Source: Trematomus loennbergii
Lineage: Eukaryota; Chordata; Actinopteri; Perciformes; Nototheniidae
Direction: 5' to 3'
DNA: 64,000 nt
Assembly (NCBI GenBank): GCA_012861695.1
Contig: JAAOOA010000622.1
Coordinates: 186,001 to 250,000 of the forward strand
Shown here: in pieces, positions 1 through 12,600 of the stretch
How positions within the stretch are numbered: position 1 is the stretch's first letter
Layout of the letters: each line of letters opens with the position of its first letter
The notes under the pieces: model-generated
Database searches by the model: none
The model's input: only the letters and a program-made list of their open reading frames with translations
What the model was told of the DNA's origin: nothing
Position numbers and translations under genes: made by a program

Positions 1-257
1 TACTTTCTATCCGCAGTCCCTCACATAAAACATTAAGAAAATGAAAATTAAACATAGCAGTACAAATACATAAAATACAAGAAAAGTGCAAGAATAAGAG
101 TAGAATACCCAAGTGTAAGTAACATCCTTTGATTTAAATGTCTCTTATGTCAGTCACCAATCTTATATCAGGACACATGTGGGGTGAAGCTGAATGAAGG
201 TCTTAGGTGTAATGCATTTCAAAATCGAATAGCTTCAGTGGTTCCCTGCCTCCTCAC

Positions 258-3200
258 CTAGCTTCAGCATGTCGTCGGACATCAGAGACGCCAGCCGAGC
301 GTCGCCCAGCATCACGGGACAGATGGGGTGAGCCGAGCCGGAGATGGTGAAGCCCGCCTCCGTCATCTTGTTCCTGAACCTGAAATACATATTACAGAGA
401 AAACGTTTTAATATTTCTTTGTATAAACTGTGGATTCAGCTTAAAGAAATGGAAGAAATCAGTAGTGAGATTATGTTTGTATAGGCTGCTGAAACTGACA
501 TAAAAACCAAGTAGTAACAACTATGAAACACACCGTTGATTTAATATGATAAAACCAAATCATTCAATCTGATTAGGATTTTTTTAGAACAGACATTTGA
601 AGCTTCATTCAAGAAACAGAAGCTTTAAATGTGTAAACACTTTTGATTCAACCCTAGTTTTTCAAGACAGGTTGAATCACAAAGTCCTTCAAGATGAGGC
701 GTAAGTCTATTTATAATTCTGACAATATATTATTCAGTATGCATGCATTGTCTATGTATCTTCATAGTTACAATATGGCCTGAAGGCAGCGTGTGGGTGT
801 TACTCAACAAGGGGAAACAAATATATAGGAGATGTATTTATTCCCTTATATACCTAGAAACAACCCTGCTGCCTTTTTATTCCTATTCCTGCCTTTTTAT
901 GTTCAAGAAAAACACAAAGACAGTTCCTCCTCCTGTCTGCTTACCGTTTCTACAATGCTATGTACATTAATATATCTAAAATATCCAAAAGGCTACTCTG
1001 ATTACACTGCAGAGGGTATGACATTTACATTTAGAGTCTCTTTTTGTTTTTGTTCTGTTATAACGCCTTGTGCGGAATGAATGCTTTGGCAATACTATGT
1101 TTAAAATGTGGTCATACCAATAAAGCCCCTTTGTATTATTGCAGCGGTTCCCAACCTGAAGGCATTGCAAGTGGGCCGCCAAATAATTAGCAAAACATTA
1201 TGATTTGTGTGGAAACATTTTCATTATTAAGATTTTTTTTAATTTCCTTTCTCTTTCTCGATCCTCCTTAGCAACGGTCATTACAGTCCTTTACAACGTG
1301 TCACATGTTCTGAATCGACCAATCAGAACTTTATTTAGCCTCAGTGTTGTTTATGGTTGAATGTGGCCTGCGAAATTTTTTAGATTCTTAAGTGGGCCGT
1401 GAGTTGAAAAAGGTTGGGAACCGCTGTATTATCGTATTGTATTGTATGGTAGAGTATGGTACTGTACTACGCCGAGTAATAATGTGGATGTAGCGAGCTT
1501 CATACCCCCCCCCCCTGAATGAAGCGCACCTCATGGTTTTGGCCGTCATGCTCCGAGAGATCTCATTGGACGCCAGCAGCAGCTCCACGGCCCGGAGAGC
1601 GCAGCCGACCACCGGGGGGGGCAGAGAGTTGGAGAACAGGTACGGCCGAGAGCGCTGCCTCAAGAGGTCGATGAGCGGCTTGGGACCCACCGTGTAGCCC
1701 CCTGAGAGAGAGAGAATATATCAGTTATATTTATATATATATATTTATATAAGTATCAGACTTCTAGATTTGCAGTCGTCACATTTTGTGTGTTATCATT
1801 ATTATTTTTATTAGTGAATTTATTGAACATGTTAGAAACAAAACAAACATAAATTATAACAAAGAGAAGCAAATAAAAAATAAAGAAACGTTCAGGGTAA
1901 GACATTTTTTTTTTTTCTCAAATAGTTTCCGTCATGTTCAAAAGGGGCAAGAAGAAGCTTAAAACTGTTCTGGTCCCCCTCTAGCGTACATTGTTCATGA
2001 AAATAAAAGTTTAGGTCATCGTCATCATCAAAGTGACGGATCACACAGAAACGTACCGGCTGCTCCTCCCAGAGCTTTCCCCAGAGTGGAGTTTACGATG
2101 TGAACTCTGTCCATCACGCCCAGCAGCTCGTCTGTTCCTCTGCAGCACAGAGGGACATCATTAGTTCATCCACTCATAGAGACAGGGAGATACTGCAGAG
2201 CTTTCAGTGACACCTACCATCACATCATGTTTATTATACACTGTCTATCTGCACATCTGTTATTCCACATAATCTACATGTATATATTATTACAGTGTGT
2301 ATTCTACTGTGCAGTATTTCATTTTATCCTATTATATCTCGTATGCATATACGTCTGTTTTTTCTGCAACTTACGAGCATTACCATTATATCTATTGCAT
2401 TAATGTATGTCTTTTTTTATGTCCTAAGTATATTGTATATTGCACTGTTGGAGGAGCCTGAGATTTAAGGTTTGCCAACACTACACAACAACACAGACTA
2501 TAACACCCCTTGTTGTTAAATACCAACTATGTGCAATATGTGCAATATATATATATGCTGTTAATAACTGTGCAATATATACCTGGCTGCTAAACTGTTA
2601 CAGGATTGTAAATTGTGTAATTTGTTATCCTTAAAGGTGGGGTAGGTAATTTTGGAGAAACCAGCTCGAGATCGCTAGAATTTGAAAATACACAACCGGA
2701 GAAAATCTGCCACTTCCTTACAGAGCCCCTCCTCCAACACACACGTACGCGCACATGACCAATGAGGGCACGAGATAAGTTTGTGCCCAGATGGAAGGCT
2801 GACAGGCAGGTAGGCCATCCAGTTACTTTAGCCGGCCGGCTCAGATGATTGGTCGTGCTTTTTACAGTATTACAGCTTCCACAGATGATGATTTTTTTAT
2901 GGATTTTTTGTCAAAGCACTTAAGATATTCATTGCTATCGGGATGTTAAGAGCATTCCATGGAATATAACAAAAAGGTATCTCAAGCCGGTTTCTCAAAC
3001 GTACTACCCCACCTTTAATACTTTTTAATGCATGCTTCTTAGGTAACATTAATCTGTCTTTGGCTCTTTTCTGCTGTAACAATGTACATTTCCCCTCTGT
3101 GGGACGAATAAAGGTATTCTGATTCTGATACACTGGAGACAAAGAGACAAATAAAAGGGACAACAATGAAGAATAAAGCCATGAATCCTTTGAATATCAA

Positions 3201-6200
3201 CAAAACACAGCAACTCATTTTCCCTGGGCTTGACTTATGTTGTAAGAAAAATTGTGATCAGAATCAGAATCAGGTTTATCACCAGGAGGTTGACACGTAA
3301 AAATAATAACAAATATAGTATAGATCAACTGAAGCTGCGTGAAGTGGCCACAAACTCGATATTTTCATGACATTTTATGAATGAATATTATTGTACTTAT
3401 AATGATGATATACTGTGTATACTTGTATGGAGTCCAAACTAAGATATCTCTTAATAAAGTGTTGTGGGAACTGCGTTTAAGTAACAGCCAAAAAATATTC
3501 CTTCTTAAACTTCTTACTACTTTCTGCAAAAACGACCTTTTCTAAAGATGGCCCACCGCTTTCATTTTAATTGAGATATTTACAGGTTAAAAAAATATAG
3601 TAAAATATATCAGTATTACATAGAAATAGAATGGAATAAGATATGTGCAGTGATTGGATGAGACCCACCTGCCGCGGGCCCCCAGGAACCCGGTAGCGTG
3701 GCACTCGTCGATGAACACGAGGGCTCCGTACTGATCAGCCAGATCACAGATTCCTGAGAGAGGAGCCACGTCTCCGTCCATCGAGAAGACGCCGTCCGTC
3801 ACAACCAGGCGAAGACGAGACGACTGAAGAGGATACGATAATACTTTAATGGTCAGATCAAGTCTGAAATTTGACTTGCATCACAGCAGCTCCATTGTAA
3901 AATCAACATGGACAAAATTGTTGGGAAAATAGTGAATGTCCTCTTCCAATATCAGAGTCCACATGATAACAAAGGTATCCCAACTGTAGCTGTCATGACA
4001 GGATGTATGATTACCTAGAAGAGCATCAGGACTGTTTGAGGCATATGATAGCTATGTGATTAACATGATGATTCAGCCTCTATGGAGATAGACATATGAC
4101 AAGCACTGATCATTTCTGACGTGGAGCTAATCTGAAGTAAACATTGAATACTGCTTTCTATTCCTCCATCTTGTGACTGTGTAACTCCCTCTCTTGGATA
4201 TCAGCATGTGAAGGACACTGTTCAGGAACTAGTTGATGCTCTGTATGTGATGACTACTTCCATTCTGGAGAGGATCAGAAATACATGGATCCTGAGATTG
4301 AAGCTCAAGCGGGGACGAGTGATTATTAACGTTTTTAAGTATTCAGAAAAAGTCTGAATTTTTGAGAAAGTCAGAATTTGAAAAAAGTCAGAATTTTGTT
4401 TAAAAAAAATCAGAAATTTGAGAAAAAGTCAGAATTTTGAAAAAGTCAGTTTTTGAGAAAAGTCATTGAAGCTCAAGCCGGTGACCAGTGAGAGTTTTCT
4501 AACAAATATCAAGACACAATACATGAAAAAACATGAAGAGGAAGAGGAGGAAACAGAGTCCTGAAGATCAATGCTGTGACCCCCATCTGACCCCTTCAGT
4601 AATGTGGCTTTAATGCAGCGTGACTTGCAATGGATATATGACCTGTGTGACCTCCATCACACACTGTGTGTCCCAACATTCATCATGACCCTTGACATGT
4701 CTAATCTATATGAGTTGTTGTGCAGTACTGGTTTCTGTAGAAGCTGCTCTCTCACACACCTGAGCCTCTTTGAGCTTTGTCTCCAGGTCTCTGAGGTCCA
4801 TGTGTTTGTAGCGCAGCCTCTTCGCTCGGCACAGTCGGATCCCATCGATGATCGAGGCGTGATTTAACTCATCGGACAGAACCGCGTCATCCGGGCCCAA
4901 CAGAACCTGAGGGTAACAGGGATAGGTGGTTACACAAGCTGAAGAGATTTTTACGTTAGGTTCTACGACATAAAATACGTCAGTTAATACCCCACTGGTG
5001 AATTTAAACACAGCGGTTGCCAACAAGTGTCTAAATGAGACTAAACGTCATCACGCCCAACATTAGCCTCCTTTAGCTTAGCGGTGGTGACGATGTGACC
5101 GTGCTGTAGTTCCTTTATAGCCCAACATTAGCCACCTTTAGCTTAGCGGTGGTGACGTGAAGTCATGTGATCGTGCTGTAGTTCCTTTATAGACCAACAT
5201 TAGCCACGTTTAGCTTAGCAGTGGTGACGTGAAGTCATGTGACCATGCTGTAGTTCCTTTATAGCCCAACATAGCCACCTTTAGCTTAGCGGTGGTGACG
5301 TGAAGTCATGTGACCGTGCTGTAGTTCCTTTATAGCCCAACATTAGCCACCTTAGCTTAGCGGTGGTGACGTGAAGTCATGTGACCATGCTGTAGTTCCT
5401 TTATAGCCCAACATTAGCCACCTTTAGCTTAGCGGTGGTGACGTGAAGTCATGTGACCGTGCTGTAGTTCCTTTATAGCCCAACATTAGCCACGTTTAGC
5501 TTAGCAGTGGTGACGTGAAGTCATGTGACCGTGCAGTAGTTCCTTTATAGCCGAACATTAGCCACGTTTAGCTTAGCAGTGGTGACGTGAAGTCATGTGA
5601 CCGTGCTGTAGTTCCTTTATAGCCCAACATAGCCACGTTTAGCTTAGCGGTGGTGACGTGAAGTCATGTGACCGTGCTGTAGTTCCTTTATAGCCCAACA
5701 TTAGCCACGTTTAGCTTAGCGTGGTGACGTGAAGTCATGTGACCGTGCTGTAGTTCCTTTATAGCCCAACATTAGCCACGTTTAGCTTAGCGGTGGTGAC
5801 GTGAAGTCATGTGACCGTGCTGTAGTTCCTTTATAGCCCAACATTAGCCACCTTTAGCTTAGCGGTGGTGACGTGAAGTCATATGACCGTGCTGTAGTTC
5901 CTTTATAGCCTAACGTTAGCTTTTTACTTCAGAAATCATTAAGTGGTGTTAATATGTGGAGATTATCCTGCTGAACTAAACGTGTAAGAACCATAAACGT
6001 TTGTTTGACACAGGAGATGCTGCCTTCAGGGTTCAAGATATCCTTGCACTACTCTTTGGGAGAAACCCTCTCAAGTAGAGACTAAATACCTCAAAGAGTC
6101 CAGCGTTAGCATCAAAGCAGCTAGCATACAGGATGCAGTCCTCCCTCTCGTGGAACTCAGCTAGCTTCTGCTCCAGATTCTTGTGTAGATCCTATAAAAA

Positions 6201-8412
6201 AGAGCAAAGTTAATACCCTTCATTAGATGTAGCTGCAATACAGCTTTGTATATGCTGTTATCCATGTATTATTAGCAGCCATCATACCTGTGTGCCACAG
6301 ATGAACCTGACTGAACTCAGTCCAGCTCCGTGAGTATTCAGAGCATCGATCCCCGCCTGAACGACCTCGGGATGACTGGACAGCCCAAGGTAGTTGTTGG
6401 CACAGAAATTCAATATGGCTGGAAGAGAAAGAGGTGAACATTAAGAGGGAAAAGGACAAGACAATTTAAATCTGTACAAATTACCACTATAAGCAACTTA
6501 AACCCTGCGTTATAAGTTGTGTTTTTTTTCTTGGGCGCTAACAGAGCTAAAAAAGCTAACCCGTCAGAACAAAGGGTGAAAGAATAACAACGCATCCATC
6601 CAGAGGGATTTTACTGAGTCAGTTTCACACATGAGGGGCCATGACCTCGAGTCAAAGGGCCATTCATGAATCAGCAGAGTCAAATTTTGGCAACGGTACA
6701 AACTAAAGTGTGAACAAAGGCGATACAAAACACAAAACAGAGCTTAGCTGCAGTGGACGTAGCTTTCCAATTCACATTATGTTTCATTTTGCGATAAAAG
6801 TCAAGTTTAAATTGATTATCGTTCATGTTTTAAGCCATTTAAAAGACAATTCTTGCTGTGTGTCCTTCGGTAACCTTACATGCCTTCAGTTACTTGAGTC
6901 AACATGAGTCAGATTCAATACCAAGAAAACATAGAGGAAGAAACGTTGCATTAGAAAAGGGAGTTAGCTTCACACAAGAGGCCACGACCTCAAGTCTATT
7001 GGCCAATTTAATAAATTAAAACAAGTGTTTTCAGCTTACTTTGGATGTCCTTGAATGCCTCCAGGTATTAAGTCAACATGAGTCAAGTTCAACACCTAGA
7101 TAACAAAGTGGGAGGAACAGAACACTGGAAAACAACGAGTAGTATCTACGGCAAACCGTTTGAGTTGTTTTTCTATATCCATGAATTCAGACGGCTCTTT
7201 CTCGGCACTAGTTTGGCATCTTTCTTCTACTAGTCAGCCTTTTTCAGCAACTAGTGGCCTTTTTGTCAGACTAGTTAACAAGTTATGGCAAAAAGCCCAA
7301 CTAGTGCAACAAAAGGGACATTTTGACCCATACTATAACTAGAAAAACAAACAAACTCACTAGTTACCTTGGGTGTATTTAGACTTCACTAGTAAATGAA
7401 GCATTTAATGTATCTAGTGAGCATTTAGGGATTCACCAGGTCAAACAGTACATATTTAACGAGCCTCACTAGATAACTTACTAGTCTAAGCCAAAATACT
7501 CACTAGTTAACAAGTAGTGGTGTCTTTGGAGTTTAATAGTTGACTTTGAATAATTGTAATAACTTTTTTAAACAAGTTAAGGCAAAAATGTTGCACTAGT
7601 TTAAGCCAACTCAAAAGTATCAACTAGTGAGGCTCAAAATGTATATCATTTGGACTAGTGAATTCAAAAATCCTCACTAGTTGCACTAGGTGCATTAAAT
7701 GCTAATCAGTAGGTGGAAGTGTGGGAACTAGCTCTCTAGCTCAAAACACAAAATACCAACCAATCAGGACTCAGGAATCTCTCTATCCCCCTGCTTGATT
7801 TACGTTATGCACACTAATAAACAACCCCGAGGATGCTTACCTGGTAACTAGTAAGGTCAAAATAGACTTCCAACTTACATTTCCATTAGTTACACTAGTT
7901 GGCCTCATATTGAACTTACTTGTCAACTAGTCTCACACACATTTGTGCTATCCTTTATACAGAGTCTATTGTTGCTAACTATCAATGCAAAAATGGACTA
8001 GTTAGGGTCTGTTTTGACGTAGTAGTTAACTAGTGGGCTCAACCAAACAACCAAACATGTTGACTCGTGGATTTTTTGTCACTAGTTGACTAACATGTCA
8101 ACTATCATCTATTCTAGATATACCAAATGGTGCGTTCAAGGACAATCAGATTGCCTTGCAACAAAGTAATGAATAACATGAAGAGCCCACTCACTGCTGC
8201 TGCTGCCCTCCACGTTGATCTGCGGTCCCTGCTTTGAGGTGATTATTCTCTCCGCTTTCCACGTCCCTGCGGCTCGGATCCCCTCCAGCTCGCTCTCCAG
8301 CACGGCTCTGGCTTCAGAAACAGCGCGTAGCTCCGGTGGAGAACTGGGCCGCGGGCCGCATGGCGACCCGGGCAGGAAGCACCAAACCCCGGGCAACTTT
8401 ACCGAGAGACAT
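258..8412 (-). CDS. gcat: Glycine C-acetyltransferase (2-amino-3-ketobutyrate CoA ligase), 3' end outside the window
   Basis: PLP enzyme of the mitochondrial matrix that converts 2-amino-3-oxobutyrate plus CoA to glycine and acetyl-CoA, the second step of threonine breakdown. Coding exons, in transcript order: 8195-8412, 6288-6418, 6090-6191, 4760-4906, 3669-3823, 2057-2139, 1530-1701, 258-379; all have GT-AG borders and, after exon 1, matching phases. Visible family motifs are [47 protein letters not shown], the [10 protein letters not shown] loop and [10 protein letters not shown] with the PLP lysine, then [11 protein letters not shown]. The last exon (about 45 residues in vertebrate GCAT) is off the left edge. 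The ATG at 8410-8412 opens a peptide rich in Arg and Ala, ending near [10 protein letters not shown], as expected for a mitochondrial presequence, but its frame hits a stop before joining the conserved frame [16 protein letters not shown]. Exon 1 is 218 nt where its downstream phase needs 217 or 220, so it holds an indel. Identity of the gene is very secure. Confidence 0.95.
1142..1426. mobile_element. hAT-type MITE, 285 bp
   Basis: Terminal inverted repeats CAGCGGTTCCCAACCT and AGGTTGGGAACCGCTG bound the element. It is flanked by TATTATTG (left) and TATTATCG (right), an 8-bp target duplication with one mismatch. It lies in a gcat intron and has no coding capacity. Confidence 0.8.
2631..3018 (+). 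mobile_element. TTAA-flanked MITE, copy 1
   Basis: Begins TTAAAGGTGGGGTAGGTAA and ends with its inverse; the terminal repeats run about 45 bp and include GAAACCGGCTCGAGAT-like sequence. TTAA at both ends suggests mobilisation by a piggyBac-type transposase (inference). Other copies are at 22778-23161 (inverted) and 51889-52278. It sits in a gcat intron. Confidence 0.75.
3085..3135 (+). repeat. LINE-like 3' tail
   Basis: CCCCTCTGTGGGACGAATAA followed by AGGTATTCTGATTCTGAT. With the segment at about 2445-2630, which shares GTTGGAGGAGCCTGAGA with 55150, it may be one element split by the MITE at 2631-3018. Confidence 0.5.
3828..4320 (+). repeat. Dispersed repeat, copy 1
   Basis: ACTTTAATGGTCAGATCAAG, then CAAAGGTATCCCAACTGTAG and TATTCCTCCATCTTGTGACT. 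The second part recurs at 21335-21660 and the first part at 24509-24620. It is in a gcat intron. Confidence 0.7.
5040..5930 (+). repeat. 72-bp minisatellite, about 12 copies
   Basis: Units follow CCCAACATTAGCCACC, TTTAGCTTAGCGGTGG, TGACGTGAAGTCATGTGACC, GTGCTGTAGTTCCTTTATAG, with one-base variations. It lies in the gcat intron between the exons at 4760 and 6090. The same unit occurs inverted at 13862-14235 and as a single copy near 40677. Confidence 0.9.
6600..7105. repeat. Degenerate local duplication in gcat intron 1
   Basis: The block around GGGGCCATGACCTCGAGTCAAAGGGCC (6636-6662) recurs as AGAGGCCACGACCTCAAGTC near 6977, and the GTTACTTGAGTCAACATGAGTCAG block near 6888 recurs near 7066. 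No gene was seen here. Confidence 0.5.
7185..8110. repeat. ACTAGT-rich degenerate repeat region
   Basis: Roughly twenty ACTAGT hexamers, plus near-misses (CTAGTGAG, ACTAGATA, ACTAGGTG), occur in about 930 bases in contexts such as TCACTAGTT and CAACTAGTG. They are not evenly spaced and the sequence between them is not obviously repeated. It lies in gcat intron 1. Confidence 0.6.
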
Positions 8413-8600
8413 AACGGAGGATCGGTGTGTGCCAGGTGTCAGAAGAGAAACGTGCAGCAAGGCAGAACGTAAAGAAGATAGAAAGAGGGGGCGGGGCTAC
8501 GTCACGTAACAGAGGGAGGCGTAGGTGCGGCGGACCAATCAGAGAACAGGACACTTGCGAGGTGGCTTGTTTTGACCAATCAGATTTCAATAGTGTTTAC
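8413..8600 (-). promoter_or_regulatory. Putative gcat promoter / 5' flank
   Basis: Directly upstream of the gcat start codon lie a GC box (GGGGGCGGGGC at about 8488-8497), a CRE/E-box-like ACGTCACGTAAC beginning near 8499, and two CCAAT boxes in CCAATCAG context at 8535 and 8576. No TATA box is evident. This cluster is typical of a broad housekeeping promoter. The transcription start was not located. Confidence 0.55.
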
Positions 8601-9059
8601 TAGCGTTATACAGCCATGGTTCTGATTCACGATACTGAGATGTGTTGCCTATTCTATATTGATTCAATGTTTGGTGTTTATTTGTATTCATTTACACAGC
8701 TTTACCTCTAAGTAATTGTACAGAATTACAACTAAAAACCCATTTGTTATTTCGGTGTCATACAAACACTACCAGACACTGACCTGTTACCCTCTGTTAC
8801 CCTTAACATACATATCATGTATAGTTTTTAAATTCTACTGCATTGTTATATATCTTTATATATACATACACATACGAGGAATGTATTTGCTTTGTTGGAT
8901 GGCGGTGCATTCATAAACACAGTAAGAGAAATACAATTTAAAAAAAACCTATCTATGTGTATATAGACTTCTTGCACTATTTTGTATTTGTATTTACAGA
9001 TACAAATATTTGGCCCCATACCTGCAAAGCTATAAATAGGATTATACAGTTAATGCACA

Positions 9060-9654
9060 TTAATTCATTGACGTTAGAATAAAAACAGCCAGTCTTCCAG
9101 TTAATATTTCAGTTTAATATATGACAGCAGTGTGCCATGACTTCCTGTTGAACTTCAAGTAAGACATATTCACAGGGGATGCTGGATGTAAAAAAAAAAA
9201 CATCATTCTCTAACATCCTCCATCAAACTCCTTCCTTATGTAATATCACATCCTCTCTGACAGACGAGCTAACAGTGTGCTACTTGGACAGGGGCGTTTC
9301 TGCAACATCACCATGACATATACATATATATATTTATTTAACAGCAATATAATACATCTCTATGTTGCAAAAGTCTGTAACAATATTATCTCTTTTGTTT
9401 TTTAAACAGCAGGAATGTAACCATATAAAATGTGCAAATGTTTGCATCCCACACATGGACAAACCCTCATTACGACGTCAAGTAAAACCTCCGCCCTTCA
9501 TCAATAACGTTACCTTTTATCGGTTAAAAAAACATGTTTGCTCCACCGTACAGAGCAGTATTATACACAGCTGTGCGTCCTTCAGATATGGGTTGTAATG
9601 CCCTCTCCCAGCAGCTGGAGCTTCATGAGTGTTATTAGTTTCTCTGAAGTGTAG
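9060..9654 (-). other. Probable tom1 3' UTR
   Basis: Sequence after the tom1 stop codon (TAA at 9655-9657) has no other gene signal. Candidate minus-strand polyadenylation signals are AATAAA near 9329 and ATTAAA near 9112. The remaining gap to the gcat start codon (8412) is only about 700 bases. Confidence 0.4.
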
Positions 9655-12600
9655 TTAAGACTCGGAGGTGTTGTTATCCTGAGAGGAAGCTCGCACCGAC
9701 GGCAGACGCTCAGCTGCTTCTGCTCGTCCCGCCAGAAACTTATCGAATTCTGAAGAGAGAGAGAAGCAGGGTGAGATCAGAAATCAGAAATGCTTTTGCA
9801 ACATTTTTGCTTTTTTTCAATGTTTCATAGATCCTTTTTAACTCTCCTCTCATTGAATTGTGAAGCACCTTGAGATGTTTTTAAAGTGTGCTATACAAAT
9901 GAAATGTATGTATGTAAATATTCTTCTACAGCGGGGATTTATAAACTGTTAGAGTAAAGGGACAGTGTAGATACAAATGTAAAATAAACGAGTAGGTGGG
10001 AAGTTCATAATGCTTTCTGTTCCATATTGTTGTCATATTTATTTTACATTTTCCTCATTTCATCTTTGTTTCTTGTGTGATTTTTGTTTGTAAAGTGACT
10101 TGAAATACCTAAAAAAGCGCTATATAAATTAAATGTATTATTACTAGACAAACATATTAAATAAAGAGGCAAGTAAACGTTCATAAAAGCAAATCAAATA
10201 TGTTAACAAAATAAATAAGTGTTTGTTGAAATGTTTTTTCTGTAAAGTGAGTTTGAGTACCTAGAAAAGCGCTATATAAATTAGATGTATTATTATTATT
10301 ATAAGACTAATGAAGCTCAGCGCAAATTCTTTCAGGAAGACGTTTCCCACGCTCTCATTCACAATTCTCTCTCATCACTCGCCCTTCCTTCAATAAGCAA
10401 GGGCGCGTCATACCCCAGCTAAACCAATCAGTCCCGTCTCATCCCCCACAGCCAGTGGCGGCGCCAGAGTATTTCTGTTGGGTAATCTATGGTAGGGCTA
10501 ACCCATGCAGTGGTGGGGCTCAAGTCAGTATTTGCAATGTAATTACATCCACGCTATATCGCCCCCTTGACAGTGAAACGCCACGCGTGAGGTTTAGATT
10601 ATTTCCCTGTCTCAATCAAAATGGAACTTTATGAAATAAAACGGCACATTGTCTTGTAGTAAAAGGATCACTGTGAACGTGACGTATGATAGTACACGTT
10701 GAAGATCCAATGGGGATACTGGATGGCGGTTCCGATTGATCTCAATCAGTAAGGCATGACGCAGACCCAATGTTTCGTTGCTCTGATTGGCTGTAGGTCT
10801 ATTCAAATTGCATTTGGAGGCATTTTGATCTGACCGCGGCCGCGCTGATATTATAACCAGAGAATTTCCACACCTTTAGTGTATAAAGCTCCCCCTACTT
10901 AGACTATTCCTTGCACCCCTCTTCTAGCATAAACAGTAACGTGCACTTGTTGTTACAGCAGGATCAGTTTGTGTGTGTGGACACGACCCGTATATTTTCG
11001 CAATCCGTGTTCTCAACATGCTTACTTTAACATCATTTTTCATGGTGGGGCTAAGGTGGGGCTAAGCCATTTCTTGGTATGGCTGTAGCCTACCCCAGCC
11101 ATACCCTGGCGCCGCCACTGGCCCACAGCAATCACAGCACACACGGCAAACGTTTAAATCTGATATTTTTCTCCCTCGCCAGCATCCTTCAGAGAATCGA
11201 TGCAACCCACCTCCACCTCCTTCACCTCCTTCACCTCCAGTCATCAGATCCAGGGCCAGGCTAGCCCAGAAGAACCCTCATCATCAAGGACCTGAATTCC
11301 CCTTCAGCACTTCACCACCACCAGTGTCTAGACCCGGGGGGGGGGTTTCTCTTTTCCTAGTCGGCTTCTCCTCCCCCCTAAATCCATCACAGTATGATGG
11401 GGTCTAATCTCCAAAATGTATATTACCCCTCGGGCAATAAATATGCTATCAAACTCACGAATAAGTCTCTCCTGATTGAAACATATTCAATTAAGAGGCA
11501 AGCACAAGTTCATTAAAGAAAATCAAATAAGTAAGAACCCATGGTAAATAAATAAAAAATCAGTAAATAAGTATATATAAAAAACTAGTGAAGTAGCAGC
11601 TAGTAATGACTTATTATAGATTATAGATTGTATTGATGAGATGGGATAACATTTCAAGAGAAATCACATATGCTGAATTTAAAAAAGGATAATAAAATAG
11701 TAAAGTTTAAACCTAAATAATGATGTCAACATAAATACATGAGGAGAATAATGTAATTTGAATGGGTCACTGCAAACGTTTGGTAATGACTGATTTGGAG
11801 CAGTAAGCAGATATTTTAATAACACAAAATAATAATATACATATATTATGTATCAAGTACTTTTAAAGGAGCTCAAAGATGCTTTACATAGTTATAAAAA
11901 ACCTTAGGATCAAACTAATCCTAAACTGATTAGTAACCAAGTCAGTTTTGTCATCTTCAGGGTACATGCAGGAATCCTGAAGTCAAATGTAAGACCTTTT
12001 AAGACCCTTTCCATACATTTTAAGACCTCATAGCCACTTCGAGTTTTAACCGGTTACACACTTTACCTCACATTGACTATATACAGTATTGATTGTCCTT
12101 CCTCCTTATCTTCCAACCATTTGGACGCAGACTTGCATTTCCCCATAACGATGTTGTTTAACAACCGGCGTAAACGGACCTTCGCGCGCTATCAAGCAGT
12201 GAGCGTGCGATGTCCTGTTCAGATGACGTCAAACCCAACGGGATGCCATAAATAAACTACACAGAATCACACTACACACCTACGCAATGATTACATTCAG
12301 GCAGACTGTAGAATACAACCTCTTTGGACAATTTATATACTTATTGAAAACAAGCTACAAAATGTAACCTTGGAAAATGCCGTTTAATACTTTTTAATAG
12401 CCTTCATTTTCGCTAAATAGATTTATCAACTTTTAATACTTTTTAAGACCCCGCGGACACCCTGATCTTAGATAACATTTTTAATATAGCAGCAGTCTTT
12501 ATAAAGTAGATATTAAAAATGTTTCTGGAGAGGTAGTATGTGTGGCACCCATAGGTGGCACCACATGTCCGTTTAAGTCCCTAGTGCCACCCATGGGTCA

